A stretch of 64,000 bases of DNA, taken from positions 24,194 through 88,193 of the forward strand of contig JAIKXV010000038.1 of assembly GCA_024683935.1 (NCBI GenBank), given 5' to 3'. The notes under the pieces were generated by a model, which worked only from the letters and a program-made list of their open reading frames with translations, had not been told where the DNA came from and made no database searches. Within the stretch, counting starts at the first letter, position 1, and every line of letters starts with the position of its first letter. Below, piece by piece: positions 18,405 through 30,125 of the stretch. A program made the position numbers and the translations under genes. Source of the stretch: Lachnospiraceae bacterium (GTDB lineage Bacteria; Bacillota_A; Clostridia; Lachnospirales; Lachnospiraceae).

Positions 18405-19487
18405 TTATTCCTCCTTCTTATTTATCGTATCCGGATAGGTGTCCACGGGAAGGTCAAAATTCACTGCCTGGGCGTAGAGAATATCCGTAAGCTCATCCGC
18501 GTTTTCCTTTGTGACATACATTCCGTAGCCCTGTTTTAATAGCTCCGGATCCACATTTCCATTATACAGCCTTTCAATAATGGTGTCTGCAACATCCGGG
18601 GAAAAGTGGCTGGTCTCATAGTAATTATCCATGTTCAGGGTAACATTGTTAAAGCCGCTGAAATTCCAGTACGGAGTAACGTCCGCAAGCTTCCTTAAGA
18701 ACGGTATATAACCGTTTGCAATATCCTTTTCATATGTGTAGCCGTTAAGAGGGTTTGTGAATATGCGGAGATTAATATTGTTTTCTTCGCAGAGCTCCAC
18801 TATCTCACGTATCTCATCGAGGCTCTCTTCCCTGGGATAATAGTAATCAGACCAGGTGGCGTCCGTCTTGTCATAGTGGAAATCAGGCAGAATGCCCAGG
18901 TTTTCGGTGCCGGTCTCCAGCAGCCTCTGGCCGTAGCCCGGATCTGTATTCTTATGCTTCCATATCACCTCTATGGACTGGGACAGGGTAATGAGATCTA
19001 AATACGAAAGGTAGAAACCCGCCTTGTCGCTGGCGCTTCCGTCCCAGGGGAAAGGCTTTCTGTACAGCTGGTCTGTGTGAAAATCCGGATCCACAAAGTA
19101 GGAAATGTCATCCACTCCCATCGTCACATTTTTTATCTTTACTCCCCGCTCCAGCATATCCTTTAAATTCTGCAGGTGTTCCGCCGGAGTACCCTCGGAA
19201 TAGGCCATGTCGTAATAATTGCCGTCATTCATCTTTGACACGTCAAAAAAGCCCGCCCTTGATGAGCCGAAGAGAAATGAATCGAACCTGTCGGGATTTT
19301 TCAGAATGTTCATCATCTTGACATAGCTCTTATTCGGTTCAACGCCGTTATTCCTGATACAGTTCCAGTGAAAGATATTGTAGGGATCCAGCCCCACGCC
19401 CAGAGGCAGGAATATCACCGCCAGTATCAGGAAAAATATGACGCATTTTTTCAGGAATCTTCCCATTGCATTTACATCCTGTACCAT
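18405..19487 (-). CDS. membrane-anchored SGNH-like partner of MBOAT acyltransferase
   Basis: A 360-residue protein with one N-terminal membrane helix (about residues 13-30) and a large extracytoplasmic domain. LFGSSRAGFFDV near residue 75 resembles the nucleophile block of SGNH-fold partners such as DltD and AlgJ/AlgX. YYETSHFSPDVADTI near 295 resembles the Asp/His pair at the other end of such folds. The gene follows an MBOAT gene by 17 bases, the arrangement of O-acylation pairs in which the MBOAT passes an acyl group to the SGNH protein. The exact family is not recognised. A start at the second ATG (19466) is also possible. Confidence 0.65.
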   Translation of the reverse strand: MVQDVNAMGRFLKKCVIFFLILAVIFLPLGVGLDPYNIFHWNCIRNNGVEPNKSYVKMMNILKNPDRFDSFLFGSSRAGFFDVSKMNDGNYYDMAYSEGTPAEHLQNLKDMLERGVKIKNVTMGVDDISYFVDPDFHTDQLYRKPFPWDGSASDKAGFYLSYLDLITLSQSIEVIWKHKNTDPGYGQRLLETGTENLGILPDFHYDKTDATWSDYYYPREESLDEIREIVELCEENNINLRIFTNPLNGYTYEKDIANGYIPFLRKLADVTPYWNFSGFNNVTLNMDNYYETSHFSPDVADTIIERLYNGNVDPELLKQGYGMYVTKENADELTDILYAQAVNFDLPVDTYPDTINKKEE

Positions 19488-19504
19488 ACTAAGCCTGCAT
19501 GATC

Positions 19505-20968
19505 CTAAAAGTTAAAGTATATAAACTGCTGTGTGGTGCCGCCGTGCAGCTTGTTTATAATGATCAGCGTGGTAACGCCTATATAAAGCAGCCAGCGGAC
19601 AGGCAGCTTCCACTTGGACATTTCCTTCGGAATATCGTGTTTTAACGAGAAGAAATCATATACCATCAGCACGACAATGGCTGCCAGCAGCTTCCATAAA
19701 CCAACATCAGTTATCAGCATATCCACCTTCATCTTTTTCCAGGCATCCAAAAAGTGGAGTATCACTCCGTTATGAAGATGGGTGACTATAAAGAAAGCAT
19801 CCCCTATACTGTCCGCCCGGAAAAAGATCCATGCGAGATCCACCAGGGCGAAGGTCAGCAGCCCATGGAATATGATGGACGCCCTGCTTTCCTTTTTTTC
19901 TTCTTTTTTCGGGAATAGATCCCTTAAAATACCTTCCGCAACCTGATAAATGCCGTGGAGTCCTCCCCACAGTACAAAGGTCCAGTTTGCACCGTGCCAG
20001 AGTCCGGATACCAGCATCGTTATCATCAGATTGAGATTCTTTCTCAACTTCCCCTTCCTGCTGCCGCCAAGGGGGATATATACATAATCCCTGAACCAGG
20101 TTGAAAGGGAGATATGCCATCTCGACCAGAATTCCCGTACACTCTTTGAGAAATACGGACTCTTGAAATTCTGCATAAGCTCTATATTAAAGAGCCTTGC
20201 CGTACCTATGGCGATATCCGAATAACCGGAAAAGTCACAGTAAATCTGGAAGGTGTACATTACCGACACCATGATAAAGGTCATTCCGAAATAGTAGGGA
20301 ACATTTGCATAAATCAGATCCACATATTTCCCCAGGGCATCGGAGATCACCAGCTTCTTGAAATATCCCCAGAGCATCATGCGGAGACCTGAAACAGCCA
20401 CGTCATAATCAAATCTCTTCCTGCATTTCAGCTGCGGTATCAGCTCATTCGCCCTGCCGATAGGGCCTGCTATTATCTGCGGGAAGAAGGATACGAAGAG
20501 GGCAAAGCGGGCAAAGCTCTCCTCCGGCTCCGCCTTTCCCTTATATACATCAATGAGATATCCCGTGGACTGGAAGGTATAAAAAGAGATACCGACGGGC
20601 ATCAGGAGATTAAGGAGATGGGGCTCTATATGCATGGAAAACAGCCCCATAAACGCCACAACGCTGTTTGCGGCAAAATTATAGTACTTAAAGAACATAA
20701 GGAGGCCAAAGCATATGACCAGGGTCGCGATAAGTATGCCCTTCCTGAAAGCCCTGTCCTCTTTATCGGATTTATGTATCGCAAGGGAAGCAAGCCAGAC
20801 TACGAGACTCGTGCAGAGTAAGAGCAGCACATATCTCGGGCTTGCAGCCATATAAAAATAATAGCTTATTAACAGCAGTATGATCCATCTGTATTTCTCC
20901 GGAACTATCCAGTACAGAGCGAATGCTATCGGAAGAAATACCAGGAACGCCAGTGAATTGAATAACAT
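19505..20968 (-). CDS. MBOAT-family O-acyltransferase
   Basis: A 487-residue polytopic membrane protein of the AlgI/DltB/PatA group. It begins MLFNSLAFLVFLPIAFALYW. It has the family block YCDFSGYSDIAIGTARL, then EFWSRWHISLSTWFRDYVYI, and the catalytic histidine region SGLWHGANWTFVLWGGLHG. It probably passes acyl groups (often acetyl) across the membrane to an extracellular glycan together with the SGNH-like protein downstream. The ribosome site AGGAG is unusually close to the ATG and touches a perfect -10 box, so transcripts from that promoter would be leaderless. Confidence 0.92.
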   Translation of the reverse strand: MLFNSLAFLVFLPIAFALYWIVPEKYRWIILLLISYYFYMAASPRYVLLLLCTSLVVWLASLAIHKSDKEDRAFRKGILIATLVICFGLLMFFKYYNFAANSVVAFMGLFSMHIEPHLLNLLMPVGISFYTFQSTGYLIDVYKGKAEPEESFARFALFVSFFPQIIAGPIGRANELIPQLKCRKRFDYDVAVSGLRMMLWGYFKKLVISDALGKYVDLIYANVPYYFGMTFIMVSVMYTFQIYCDFSGYSDIAIGTARLFNIELMQNFKSPYFSKSVREFWSRWHISLSTWFRDYVYIPLGGSRKGKLRKNLNLMITMLVSGLWHGANWTFVLWGGLHGIYQVAEGILRDLFPKKEEKKESRASIIFHGLLTFALVDLAWIFFRADSIGDAFFIVTHLHNGVILHFLDAWKKMKVDMLITDVGLWKLLAAIVVLMVYDFFSLKHDIPKEMSKWKLPVRWLLYIGVTTLIIINKLHGGTTQQFIYFNF

Positions 20969-20974
20969 GCTCCT

Positions 20975-20983
20975 ATTATACCA
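20975..20983 (-). promoter_or_regulatory. extended -10 box at the MBOAT gene start
   Basis: The minus strand reads TGGTATAAT and then AGGAGCATG. The -10 box ends six bases before the ATG, so initiation at the usual distance would begin on the A of the start codon. There is no convincing -35 box; the rpoC terminator occupies the upstream side. Confidence 0.45.
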
Positions 20984-21021
20984 TAAAAAAACCCCGGACA
21001 GCGAAATTGTCGCCGTCCGGG
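20984..21021 (-). terminator. rho-independent terminator after rpoC
   Basis: On the minus strand CCCGGAC and GTCCGGG pair around a second short stem (GGCGA/TCGCT), followed by seven T. It lies 29 bases after the rpoC stop codon and closes the rplJL-rpoBC operon. Confidence 0.9.
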
Positions 21022-21049
21022 ATCTGTGATCATATCATCTCACCGATTC

Positions 21050-24000
21050 TTAAACAAGAGCATCCTCAGTCTCTTCGGAAACTTCTGCTCCCTCATCTGC
21101 AGAAACCTCAGCTTCTGTCTCATCAGCGGGCAGCTCCTCATCTCCTATGATATCATCGCTGCCGTCGTCCTCCACCGGTATATTATCGGTGGAAAGCTCG
21201 ATATTCCTGTAGTGCTTCATGCCTGTTCCGGCAGGGATCAGCTTACCGATGATGACGTTCTCCTTAGGTCCGATCAGGTGATCTACCTTACCCTTGATAG
21301 CAGCCTCTGTGAGAACCTTGGTGGTCTCCTGGAAGGAAGCTGCCGACAGGAAGGAATCGGTTGCAAGGGAAGCCTTTGTGATACCGAGTATTATCTGGGT
21401 AGCTGTAGCAGGCTCTTTACCCTCTGCTATCAGAGCTTCATTGATATCATCAAGCTCAAGGGCATCCATCCTTGTGCCGGGCAGAAGATCGGAATCTCCC
21501 GCATCATCTATCTCCACCTTCTTTAACATCTGGTGGACTATAACCTCTATATGCTTATCGTTGATATCCACACCCTGTGAATGATAAACCCTCTGTACTT
21601 CCTTCAGGAGATAATCCTGAACTGCACGGAGTCCCTTGATCTTTAAGAGATCGTGAGGATTTATGGATCCTTCGGTGATAACGTCTCCGGCTTCGATAAC
21701 AGAGCCGTCCTGAACCTTTATCCTGGATCCGTAAGGTATGAGGTAGGTCTTGCTCTCATTGGTCTCGTCATTGGTGACAATGACTTCCCTCTTTTTCTTG
21801 GTATCCCTTATCTCAACCTTGCCGCCGAACTCTGCTATGATAGCGAGACCCTTAGGCTTACGGGCTTCAAATATTTCCTCTACTCTGGGAAGACCCTGGG
21901 TGATATCGGATCCTGCCATTCCTCCCGTATGGAAGGTTCTCATTGTAAGCTGTGTACCAGGTTCACCGATGGACTGTGCTGCAATGATACCAACTGCTTC
22001 ACCCACCTGCACGGGTTCGCCAGTAGCCATGTTCGCGCCGTAGCACTTTGCACAGATACCGCTGCGGCTTCTGCAGGTTAAGATGGTACGGATCTTCACT
22101 GACTTAACGGGAGCGCCGTCCTTCACACCTACCGAGCAGATGAGCTTTGCCCTCTTCGGAGTGATCATGTGGTTGGTCTTTACGATGATATTTCCGTCCT
22201 TGTCGTAAATATCCTCGCAGGAGTATCTGCCGGTTATCCTGGTCTCCAGAAGCTCGATCTCTTCCTCGCCATCCCTGAACTCGGCAACTTCCATTCCGGG
22301 GATCTCCTTGCCTTCTTCGCAGCAATCCCTCTCACGGATAACCAGTTCCTGGGAAACGTCAACCATACGGCGTGTCAGATATCCCGAGTCAGCTGTACGG
22401 AGCGCCGTATCGGAAAGTCCCTTTCTGGCGCCGTGGGCACTCATGAAGTACTCCAGCACGTTCAGTCCCTCACGGAAATTGGACTTGATAGGAAGCTCGA
22501 TGGTGTGTCCTGTAGTATCGGCCTGAAGTCCTCTCATTCCGGCCAGCTGCTTTATCTGCTTATCGGAACCTCTGGCACCTGAGTCAGCCATCATAAAGAT
22601 GTTGTTGTACTGATCCAGACCATCCATCAGATCCCTTGTAATGGTGTCGTCACAATCTCTCCAGGTCTGTACTACTTCGTTGTATCTTTCTTCGTCGGTA
22701 ATGATACCTCTCTTGTAGTTCCTGGTTATCTTGTCCACGGTTTCCTGGGCCTGATCCAGAAGCTTCTGCTTTGAATCGGGAACCACCATGTCGGAAATGG
22801 ACACGCTCATGGATGCCAGGGTTGAATAGTGATAACCCATATCCTTGATGTGGTCCAGAGCCTCGGCGGTCTTGATGGAACCGTGAGTATTGATGATCGC
22901 CTCGATAATGGCCTTCAGCTGCTTTTTGCCTACCATAAAGTCAACTTCAAGAGCCAGCTCGTTTTCGGGAATGCTCCTGTCAACGAATCCGAGATCCTGA
23001 GGTATTATCTCGTTAAAGAGACAGCGTCCCAAGGTTGTATGGATAACAGCAGACTTTATAGTTCCGTCCGGACATTTCTTTTCCCTGCGGACATAGATCA
23101 TGCTCTGAAGAGTGATGTCATGATCCGCATGTGCCATAATGGCTTCTTCCACTCCCTTAAAGGATCTGCCTTCGCCGGGTTCGCCTTCCCTTGCCTGGGT
23201 AAGATAGTAGATACCGAGTACCATATCCTGTGTCGGAACGGTAACAGGTCCTCCGTCTGAAGGCTTAAGGAGGTTATTGGGGGAGAGCATCAGGAATCTG
23301 CACTCTGCCTGGGCCTCCACTGAAAGAGGAAGGTGCACTGCCATCTGGTCACCGTCAAAGTCTGCGTTGAAAGCCGTACATGCAAGAGGATGAAGCTTTA
23401 TGGCCTTACCTTCCACAAGTACAGGCTCAAAGGCCTGGATTCCAAGCCTGTGAAGCGTCGGGGCACGGTTCAGCATAACGGGATGCTCTTTAATAACATC
23501 TTCCAGAACATCCCAGACTACAGGCTCCAGCCTTTCCACGAATTTCTTTGCACTCTTGATATTCTGGCAGGTGCCGTTAAGTACCAGCTCCTTCATAACG
23601 AAGGGCTTGAAGAGCTCGATAGCCATCTCCTTCGGGAGACCGCACTGCCAGATCTTCAGCTCCGGACCTACGACTATAACTGAACGTCCGGAATAGTCAA
23701 CTCTCTTTCCGAGAAGGTTCTGTCTGAAACGTCCGCTCTTACCCTTAAGCATATCGGACAGTGATTTCAGTGCCCTGCTTCCGGGTCCGGTTACGGGACG
23801 TCCGCGGCGGCCGTTATCGATAAGCGCGTCAACAGCCTCCTGCAGCATTCTCTTCTCGTTGTAAACGATGATATCGGGAGCTCCTATCTCAAGGAGCTTC
23901 TTCAGTCTGTTATTCCTGTTTATGATCCTTCTGTAAAGGTCGTTGAGGTCAGATGTTGCAAATCTGCCGCCGTCCAGCTGTACAAGGGGACGGAGATCGG

Positions 24001-24739
24001 GAGGAATGATGGGGATCACATCCATTATCATCCACTCCGGCTTCTGGCCGGACTCCCTGAATGCCTCAATGACATCAAGTCTCTTAATGATACGTGCCAT
24101 TTTCTGGCCGCTGGCTTCCTTCAGCTCCTCCTTAAGAGCTGCGGATTCCTTGTCCAGATCCACGTTCTGCAAAAGTTCCTTTGCAGCTTCGGCTCCCATG
24201 CCTGCACGGAAACCCTTTGATCCGTACTGCTCAACCTTTTCCGCATACTCCTTGGCTGACAGGATCTGCTTGAATTCCAGATCGGTGTCCTTGGGATCCA
24301 GCACTATGTATGATGCAAAGTAGAGAACCTTCTCCAGTACACGGGGAGACAGATCCAGCATCAGTCCCATACGGCTGGGGATACCCTTGAAATACCAGAT
24401 ATGGGAAACAGGAGCTGCCAGCTGAATATGTCCCATTCTCTCACGGCGGACTGAAGACTTGGTAACCTCAACTCCGCAGCGGTCACAGATGATACCCTTG
24501 TAACGGTTCTTCTTGTACTTTCCGCAGTGGCACTCCCAGTCCTTTGTGGGTCCGAAGATCTTTTCACAGAAAAGACCGTCTCTCTCGGGCTTTAAGGTCC
24601 TGTAATTTATGGTTTCGGGTTTGGTCACTTCACCGTGGGACCACTCCAGTATCTTCTCCGGAGAAGCAAGACCAATCTTTATAGCATCAAAAGTCAGCGG
24701 GCGGTACATATCAGACTGCCTATTATTATAATCCGGCAT
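21050..24739 (-). CDS. rpoC: RNA polymerase subunit beta'
   Basis: A 1229-residue subunit. The catalytic metal loop [12 protein letters not shown] is intact, the N-terminal zinc site ([15 protein letters not shown] then CDRCGVEV) and the second zinc site ([13 protein letters not shown]) are present, and the bridge and trigger helix region has [19 protein letters not shown]. The length is typical of Firmicutes. The last 45 residues are acidic and low in complexity. It follows rpoB by 50 bases with a GGAAGGAG ribosome site and is followed by a strong terminator. Confidence 0.99.
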   Translation of the reverse strand: MPDYNNRQSDMYRPLTFDAIKIGLASPEKILEWSHGEVTKPETINYRTLKPERDGLFCEKIFGPTKDWECHCGKYKKNRYKGIICDRCGVEVTKSSVRRERMGHIQLAAPVSHIWYFKGIPSRMGLMLDLSPRVLEKVLYFASYIVLDPKDTDLEFKQILSAKEYAEKVEQYGSKGFRAGMGAEAAKELLQNVDLDKESAALKEELKEASGQKMARIIKRLDVIEAFRESGQKPEWMIMDVIPIIPPDLRPLVQLDGGRFATSDLNDLYRRIINRNNRLKKLLEIGAPDIIVYNEKRMLQEAVDALIDNGRRGRPVTGPGSRALKSLSDMLKGKSGRFRQNLLGKRVDYSGRSVIVVGPELKIWQCGLPKEMAIELFKPFVMKELVLNGTCQNIKSAKKFVERLEPVVWDVLEDVIKEHPVMLNRAPTLHRLGIQAFEPVLVEGKAIKLHPLACTAFNADFDGDQMAVHLPLSVEAQAECRFLMLSPNNLLKPSDGGPVTVPTQDMVLGIYYLTQAREGEPGEGRSFKGVEEAIMAHADHDITLQSMIYVRREKKCPDGTIKSAVIHTTLGRCLFNEIIPQDLGFVDRSIPENELALEVDFMVGKKQLKAIIEAIINTHGSIKTAEALDHIKDMGYHYSTLASMSVSISDMVVPDSKQKLLDQAQETVDKITRNYKRGIITDEERYNEVVQTWRDCDDTITRDLMDGLDQYNNIFMMADSGARGSDKQIKQLAGMRGLQADTTGHTIELPIKSNFREGLNVLEYFMSAHGARKGLSDTALRTADSGYLTRRMVDVSQELVIRERDCCEEGKEIPGMEVAEFRDGEEEIELLETRITGRYSCEDIYDKDGNIIVKTNHMITPKRAKLICSVGVKDGAPVKSVKIRTILTCRSRSGICAKCYGANMATGEPVQVGEAVGIIAAQSIGEPGTQLTMRTFHTGGMAGSDITQGLPRVEEIFEARKPKGLAIIAEFGGKVEIRDTKKKREVIVTNDETNESKTYLIPYGSRIKVQDGSVIEAGDVITEGSINPHDLLKIKGLRAVQDYLLKEVQRVYHSQGVDINDKHIEVIVHQMLKKVEIDDAGDSDLLPGTRMDALELDDINEALIAEGKEPATATQIILGITKASLATDSFLSAASFQETTKVLTEAAIKGKVDHLIGPKENVIIGKLIPAGTGMKHYRNIELSTDNIPVEDDGSDDIIGDEELPADETEAEVSADEGAEVSEETEDALV

Positions 24740-24789
24740 CTATAACTCCTTCCATTTATCGAATGTTCTGATCATTCAGGATAAAGATA

Positions 24790-27700
24790 TCAGAACTGGT
24801 CTACAGGATCCTCATTGCCATCAAAGCTTTCGTCGAATTCGGCTTCTTCATTCATAGCCTCTTCTTCGTCATTTATGGTCTCCAGCTCTCCGGCCTCATT
24901 GAATTCCTGGGTCTGGAAGCCATGGCTTGCATAATTCTCCTGCTGCCTGATATCACGGTCATCATTAAAGAGAGCTCTCATATCGGTTTCTCCGTAATCA
25001 ACGTTTTCACCGATCTCAACCTCTGTTCCGTCATCCTTAAGTACGCTGACGTCAAGGCCGAGGGACTGCATCTCTTTCAAAAGAACCTTGAATGATTCCG
25101 GCACACTGGGTTCAGGGATGTTCTCATCCTTAATGATGGCTTCATAGGTCTTCACACGACCGATCACATCATCTGACTTCACGGTAAGAACTTCCTGGAG
25201 CGTGTAGGCTGCGCCGTATGCTTCCAGCGCCCACACTTCCATTTCTCCGAATCTCTGTCCGCCGAACTGGGCCTTTCCACCAAGAGGCTGCTGTGTAACC
25301 AGCGAGTACGGTCCGGTGGAACGTGCATGGATCTTGTCATCAACCAGATGGTGAAGCTTCAGATAGTGCATGTGGCCGATGGTTACCGGTGAATCGAAGA
25401 ATTCTCCGGTACGTCCGTCTCTTAAGCGAACCTTACCGTCACGGCTTATACGCACACCCTTCCAAACTTCTCTGTGGTCTCTGTGTTCTGACAGGTATTC
25501 AAGTACCTCGGGCAGGAGCAGATTCTTGTACTTCTTTTCAAAATCCTCCCACTCGGTATTAACGTAATCATCAGCAAGCTCCAGCATATCTTCTATATCC
25601 ACTTCGTTTGCGCCGTCGAATACGGGCACGGAAATATTGAAGCCAAGTGCCATAGCCGCTAAGGACAGATGTATCTCAAGAACCTGTCCGATATTCATTC
25701 GTGAAGGCACGCCAAGAGGGTTCAGTACGATGTCCAAAGGCCTTCCGTTAGGAAGATAGGGCATATCCTCAACAGGAAGCACACGGGATACAACACCCTT
25801 GTTTCCGTGACGTCCGGACATCTTGTCGCCCACCTGTATCTTTCTCTTCTGGGCAATGTAGATACGAACCGCCTGGTTTACTCCGGGTGAAAGCTCGTCT
25901 CCGTTCTCTCTCTTGAATACGCGGGCATCCACAACTATTCCGAATTCTCCGTGGGGCACCTTGAGGGAAGTATCCCTTACCTCATGAGCCTTTTCTCCGA
26001 AGATGGCGCGGAGCAGTCTCTCCTCAGCGGTAAGCTCAGTCTCACCCTTGGGGGTAACCTTGCCCACCAGGATATCTCCCGCACGGACCTCAGCACCGAT
26101 GCGGACTATTCCGCGCTCGTCCAGATCCTGAAGAGCCTCCTCACCCACACCCGGGATATCCCTTGTGATCTCCTCAGGTCCGAGCTTGGTCTCTCTTGCT
26201 TCGGACTCATATTCCTCTATATGAATGGATGTATAAACATCCTGCTGTACCAGACGCTCTGACAGGAGCACTGCGTCCTCATAGTTGTAACCCTCCCAGG
26301 ACATGAAGCCGATAAGGGGGTTCTTTCCGAGGGAAAGCTCACCGTCATGGGTGGAAGGTCCGTCAGCGATAACATCGCCTTCCTCTATATGATCTCCCTT
26401 TTTCACAATGGGAGTCTGGTTGTAGCAGTTACTCTGGTTGGAACGCATGAACTTTATAAGATGATAATCTTCATCCGTTCCGTCATCATTCTTTACCTTG
26501 ATAAGGTCGGCCTGGGCAAGGGTAACGGTTCCGGGCTTCTTGGCGATAACGCAGTCACCGGAGTCAACCGCAGCCTTTCTCTCCATTCCGGTTCCCACTG
26601 CAGGAGCTTCCGTAAGGAGAAGCGGCACCGCCTGACGCTGCATGTTGGATCCCATCAGCGCTCTCGTCGGGTCATCATTCTGCAGGAAAGGCACCAGTGT
26701 GGTAGCTACCGAGAATACCTGTCTCGGGGATACGTCCATATAGTCGAATACGGTCTTATCCCATGCCTGTGTAAGATCCAGGTGACGTCCGGATACGAGG
26801 GTATTCTTGAAGTGGCCTTCCTTATCCAGAGGCTCGGATGCCTGTGCTACGTAGTAATTATCCTCTTCATCCGCTGTCATGTAGACAACCTCGTCCATAA
26901 CACGGGGATTCTCTGCATCGGAATGATCTATCTTTCTGTAGGGCGATTCTACAAAGCCGTACTCATTGATACGGGCAAAGCAGGCCAGCGAATTGATAAG
27001 TCCGATGTTCGGTCCTTCGGGAGTCTCTACAGGACACATACGTCCATAGTGGGAATAATGGATATCCCGGACTTCCATGCCCGCGCGGTCCCTTGACAGT
27101 CCGCCCGGTCCAAGGGCCGAAAGACGCCTCTTATGAGTAAGCTCGGAAAGAGGGTTATTCTGGTCCATAAACTGTGACAGCTGTGATGAACCGAAGAACT
27201 CCTTTACCGCAGCGGTTACGGGCTTGATATTTATAAGCGCCTGAGGAGTGATGGTGGTGATATCCTGGGTAGTCATCCTCTCACGAACCACTCTCTCCAG
27301 TCTTGACAGACCTATGCGGTACTGATTCTGTAAAAGCTCTCCCACCGCACGGATACGGCGGTTTCCGAGATGGTCTATATCATCCTTGCTGCCTATTTTG
27401 TACTCGAGGTGCATATTGTAATTTATGGAAGCAAAGATATCCTCTCTGGTGATATGCTTGGGAATGAGCTCATGCACATTCTTCTTTATGGCCTTCTGAA
27501 GATCCTCGGGGGTCTCATTCTCATCCATAAGCTTTGAAAGTGCAGGATAATATACCAGCTCCGTAACACCGTAATCTGCAGCCTTGGCACCCTTGGGGAA
27601 GTCGATATAATGATTTATGTCAACCATCATGGAAGAAAGAACCTTGATGTTCCTCTCTTCTCCCTGCAGTACCACATGAGTTACGGCACAGTTCTGGATC

Positions 27701-28686
27701 TCATCAGCCAGCTCTCTTGTAACTTCTGTTCCGGCTACGGCCTTCAGTTTCTTTAAGGAAACTACCTCGCCCGTTCCGGGATCGATTACATCCTCCGCCA
27801 GGATATGTCCGGTAATACGGTTTCTGAGCAGAAGCTTCTTATTGAACTTGTAACGTCCTACCTTGGCCAGATCGTAACGTCTGGAATCGAAGAACATTCC
27901 CTCGATAAGGGATCTTGCACTCTCCTCGGCGAAGGGTTCACCGGGGCGTATCTTCTTATATAACTCTGTAAGACCTTCCACGGAATTCTTGGAAGGATCC
28001 TTTGAAAATGAAGCAAGGAGCTTCGGTTCCTCACCGAAACACTCAATGATCTCCTCATTTGTACCGATGCCGAGGGCACGGATAAGAACGGTCACAGGAA
28101 CCTTTCTGGTCCTGTCAACCCTTACATAGAATATATCATTGGGGTCTGTCTCATACTCAAGCCAGGCTCCGCGGTTGGGGATGACCGTGCATGAGAAAAG
28201 CTTCTTACCTATCTTGTCATGATCTATACCGAAATATATTCCGGGGGAACGGACAAGCTGGCTAACTATAACACGCTCAGCTCCGTTAATGACAAAGGTA
28301 CCTGTATCGGTCATTATGGGAAGGTCTCCCATAAAGATCTCATGTTCCTTGATATCGTTTTCGGGATTTGCACTGTTTCGCAGACGAACCTTCACCTTTA
28401 AAGGTGCAGCATACGTTGCATCACGTGCCTTACATTCCTCAATGGAATACTTCTTTTCGTCCTTGCAGAACTCATAGTCTACAAAATCCATGCTCAGATT
28501 TCCGCTGAAATCCTGTATGGGTGAAATGTCAGCAAAGGCTTCCCTAAGTCCCTCAGTGGTGAACCATTCATAGGAAGACTTCTGAACATCGATGAGATTC
28601 GGCATTTCAATAACGTCCTTGTTTCTCTGGAAACTCATACGCATTGCTTTGCCGTTGTAGACCGGATGTATCCTGTTTTTCTCCAT
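24790..28686 (-). CDS. rpoB: RNA polymerase subunit beta
   Basis: A 1298-residue subunit. The rifampicin region reads [20 protein letters not shown] then RLSALGPGG, with the residues matching E. coli D516, H526 and S531 in the wild-type, drug-sensitive state. [17 protein letters not shown] and [20 protein letters not shown] are the conserved C-terminal blocks. An acidic tail of about 55 residues follows the usual Firmicutes end. An attenuator-like hairpin lies between rplL and this gene. Confidence 0.99.
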   Translation of the reverse strand: MEKNRIHPVYNGKAMRMSFQRNKDVIEMPNLIDVQKSSYEWFTTEGLREAFADISPIQDFSGNLSMDFVDYEFCKDEKKYSIEECKARDATYAAPLKVKVRLRNSANPENDIKEHEIFMGDLPIMTDTGTFVINGAERVIVSQLVRSPGIYFGIDHDKIGKKLFSCTVIPNRGAWLEYETDPNDIFYVRVDRTRKVPVTVLIRALGIGTNEEIIECFGEEPKLLASFSKDPSKNSVEGLTELYKKIRPGEPFAEESARSLIEGMFFDSRRYDLAKVGRYKFNKKLLLRNRITGHILAEDVIDPGTGEVVSLKKLKAVAGTEVTRELADEIQNCAVTHVVLQGEERNIKVLSSMMVDINHYIDFPKGAKAADYGVTELVYYPALSKLMDENETPEDLQKAIKKNVHELIPKHITREDIFASINYNMHLEYKIGSKDDIDHLGNRRIRAVGELLQNQYRIGLSRLERVVRERMTTQDITTITPQALINIKPVTAAVKEFFGSSQLSQFMDQNNPLSELTHKRRLSALGPGGLSRDRAGMEVRDIHYSHYGRMCPVETPEGPNIGLINSLACFARINEYGFVESPYRKIDHSDAENPRVMDEVVYMTADEEDNYYVAQASEPLDKEGHFKNTLVSGRHLDLTQAWDKTVFDYMDVSPRQVFSVATTLVPFLQNDDPTRALMGSNMQRQAVPLLLTEAPAVGTGMERKAAVDSGDCVIAKKPGTVTLAQADLIKVKNDDGTDEDYHLIKFMRSNQSNCYNQTPIVKKGDHIEEGDVIADGPSTHDGELSLGKNPLIGFMSWEGYNYEDAVLLSERLVQQDVYTSIHIEEYESEARETKLGPEEITRDIPGVGEEALQDLDERGIVRIGAEVRAGDILVGKVTPKGETELTAEERLLRAIFGEKAHEVRDTSLKVPHGEFGIVVDARVFKRENGDELSPGVNQAVRIYIAQKRKIQVGDKMSGRHGNKGVVSRVLPVEDMPYLPNGRPLDIVLNPLGVPSRMNIGQVLEIHLSLAAMALGFNISVPVFDGANEVDIEDMLELADDYVNTEWEDFEKKYKNLLLPEVLEYLSEHRDHREVWKGVRISRDGKVRLRDGRTGEFFDSPVTIGHMHYLKLHHLVDDKIHARSTGPYSLVTQQPLGGKAQFGGQRFGEMEVWALEAYGAAYTLQEVLTVKSDDVIGRVKTYEAIIKDENIPEPSVPESFKVLLKEMQSLGLDVSVLKDDGTEVEIGENVDYGETDMRALFNDDRDIRQQENYASHGFQTQEFNEAGELETINDEEEAMNEEAEFDESFDGNEDPVDQF

Positions 28687-28761
28687 GTTGTCCTCTACCC
28701 CGTTCCTTAAAACAGCTATAAAATCAACAGTTACGGCGCTTTACCGCCTAAAAATGGGCGC

Positions 28762-28815
28762 AAAAAAGCCCATGTAAGCACGATAGCGCATCTTGCATAG
28801 TAACATGGGCTTTTT
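28762..28815 (-). terminator. attenuator hairpin between rplL and rpoB
   Basis: On the minus strand an outer stem of AAAAAGCCCATGT with ACATGGGCTTTTTT encloses a second stem (GCAAGAT/ATCGTGC with one mismatch). It ends in six T, 76 bases before rpoB. A partial terminator here would explain the usual excess of ribosomal stalk proteins over RNA polymerase. Confidence 0.75.
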
Positions 28816-28851
28816 GAAATGTCAATTAATTTTTTTGACTTTCAGTATTCT

Positions 28852-29223
28852 TTACTTAAGTGTAACCTTAGCTCCTTCAGCCTCAACCTTCTTCTGAATG
28901 TCCTCAGCCTCAGCCTTGTCTACACCTTCCTTGATCATCTTGGGAGCTCCGTCTACGAGATCCTTAGCTTCCTTAAGTCCGAGACCGGTGATCTCACGAA
29001 CAACCTTGATAACCTTAACCTTGTTTGCGCCTACCTCTGTAAGCTCTACATTAAACTCGGTCTTCTCTTCTCCGCCTGCTGCACCGCCTGCTGCACCGCC
29101 TGCTGCAACTACAACACCGGCTGCTGCGGAAACACCAAACTCTTCTTCACAAGCCTTTACAAGCTCGTTCAGCTCAAGTACTGAGAGGCCTTTAATCGCC
29201 TCGATGATTTCTTCCTTAGTCAT
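28852..29223 (-). CDS. rplL: ribosomal protein bL12 (L7/L12)
   Basis: A 123-residue stalk protein. The N-terminal dimerisation helix ([20 protein letters not shown]), a Gly/Ala-rich hinge and the C-terminal factor-binding domain ([40 protein letters not shown]) are all standard. It recruits translation factors to the ribosome and binds the C-terminal helix of L10, encoded 43 bases upstream. Confidence 0.99.
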   Translation of the reverse strand: MTKEEIIEAIKGLSVLELNELVKACEEEFGVSAAAGVVVAAGGAAGGAAGGEEKTEFNVELTEVGANKVKVIKVVREITGLGLKEAKDLVDGAPKMIKEGVDKAEAEDIQKKVEAEGAKVTLK

Positions 29224-29266
29224 TTATTTTTCCTCCGAAATATTGGTGAATCGTTTTTAATGTTTC

Positions 29267-29899
29267 TTATTCTGCCGCAGGAGCTTCTGCTTCTGCTGCA
29301 GGTGCTTCAGCCGCTGCTTCTGCAGGTGCTGACTCTTCTGCCTTTGCTTCCTCAGCAGGTGCTTCTGCAGGAGCTTCTGCTGCTGCGGGAGCCTCGGCTG
29401 CTGCATCTCCGCCTTCTGCCTTCTTCTCTGCTATCTGATTGATAACACGAGCGAAGTTTGCAATAGGCGACTGCATGGAACCAAGCAGTCTTGAAAGAAG
29501 TTCTTCTCTTGAAGGTACCTTGGCGAGCTCGTTAAGACCGGCTGCATCATAGAATGTTCCTTCGATAACTCCTGCCTTCAGCTCCAGCACCTTTGCCTTC
29601 TCTGCGAATTTCGCAAGAATACGGGCAGGGGCTGTCACATCATCGGTTGCAAGGGCTAATGCGGAAGGTCCGTCCAGATGCGGATCCAGCTCGGCAAAGT
29701 CAGTTCCTTCAAAGGCACGCTTCATCATGGTGTTCTTATAAACCTTGTAATCAACACCGGCTTCACGAAGCTGACGCCTGAGATTCGTATCCTGCTCAAC
29801 CGTAAGTCCGCGGTAGTCTACCAGGATAGCTGCCTTGGCATCCTTGATCTTACCCGCGATCTCTTCAACCACAGGCTGCTTCAATTCTACCTTTGCCAT
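29267..29899 (-). CDS. rplJ: ribosomal protein uL10 with long Ala/Glu/Pro tail
   Basis: A 210-residue stalk base protein. Residues 1-158 are ordinary uL10 (ILVDYRGLTVEQDTNLRR, YKVYKNTMMKRAFEGT, PSREELLSRLLGSMQSPI). From about residue 160 the protein continues with nearly 50 residues made only of Ala, Glu, Pro and a few Lys/Ser, whereas the family normally ends near 165-175. The tail follows the helix that binds L7/L12. Expression is probably controlled by an L10 leader RNA upstream. Confidence 0.97.
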   Translation of the reverse strand: MAKVELKQPVVEEIAGKIKDAKAAILVDYRGLTVEQDTNLRRQLREAGVDYKVYKNTMMKRAFEGTDFAELDPHLDGPSALALATDDVTAPARILAKFAEKAKVLELKAGVIEGTFYDAAGLNELAKVPSREELLSRLLGSMQSPIANFARVINQIAEKKAEGGDAAAEAPAAAEAPAEAPAEEAKAEESAPAEAAAEAPAAEAEAPAAE

Positions 29900-29967
29900 T
29901 TAGCTTTACCTCCTTATTTTGATATTGATGTAAGCCGATGATCGCAATAGGCAGGGCACACTGCAGA

Positions 29968-30125
29968 CACGAAAATGGGCTCACGCCAAAGAAGCGGAGC
30001 CCATAAAAGTCTCTTAATTAAAAACTCTTACTTGTCCTCGGCAGGCGTTGCATCTTCTGATCTCCTTACGCGGTAAACCGCACCTGCTGTCTTCGGCAGT
30101 TCTGTTATTATGCAGAACAGAGGGT
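29968..30125 (-). ncRNA. ribosomal protein L10 leader
   Basis: The leader before rplJ has the order expected of the L10 leader: a GCCGAAGACAGCAGGTGC segment, a CGGTTTACCGCG stem, CCTGCCGAGGAC, then a terminator-like stem (TGGGCTC with GAGCCCA) running into TTTT. Binding of the L10-L12 complex to such leaders represses the operon. The outer limits are approximate. Confidence 0.85.

Noticed and set aside
26347..27096. Plus-strand open frame of 249 codons opposite rpoB
   Set aside because: Shadow of a highly conserved gene with no independent support.
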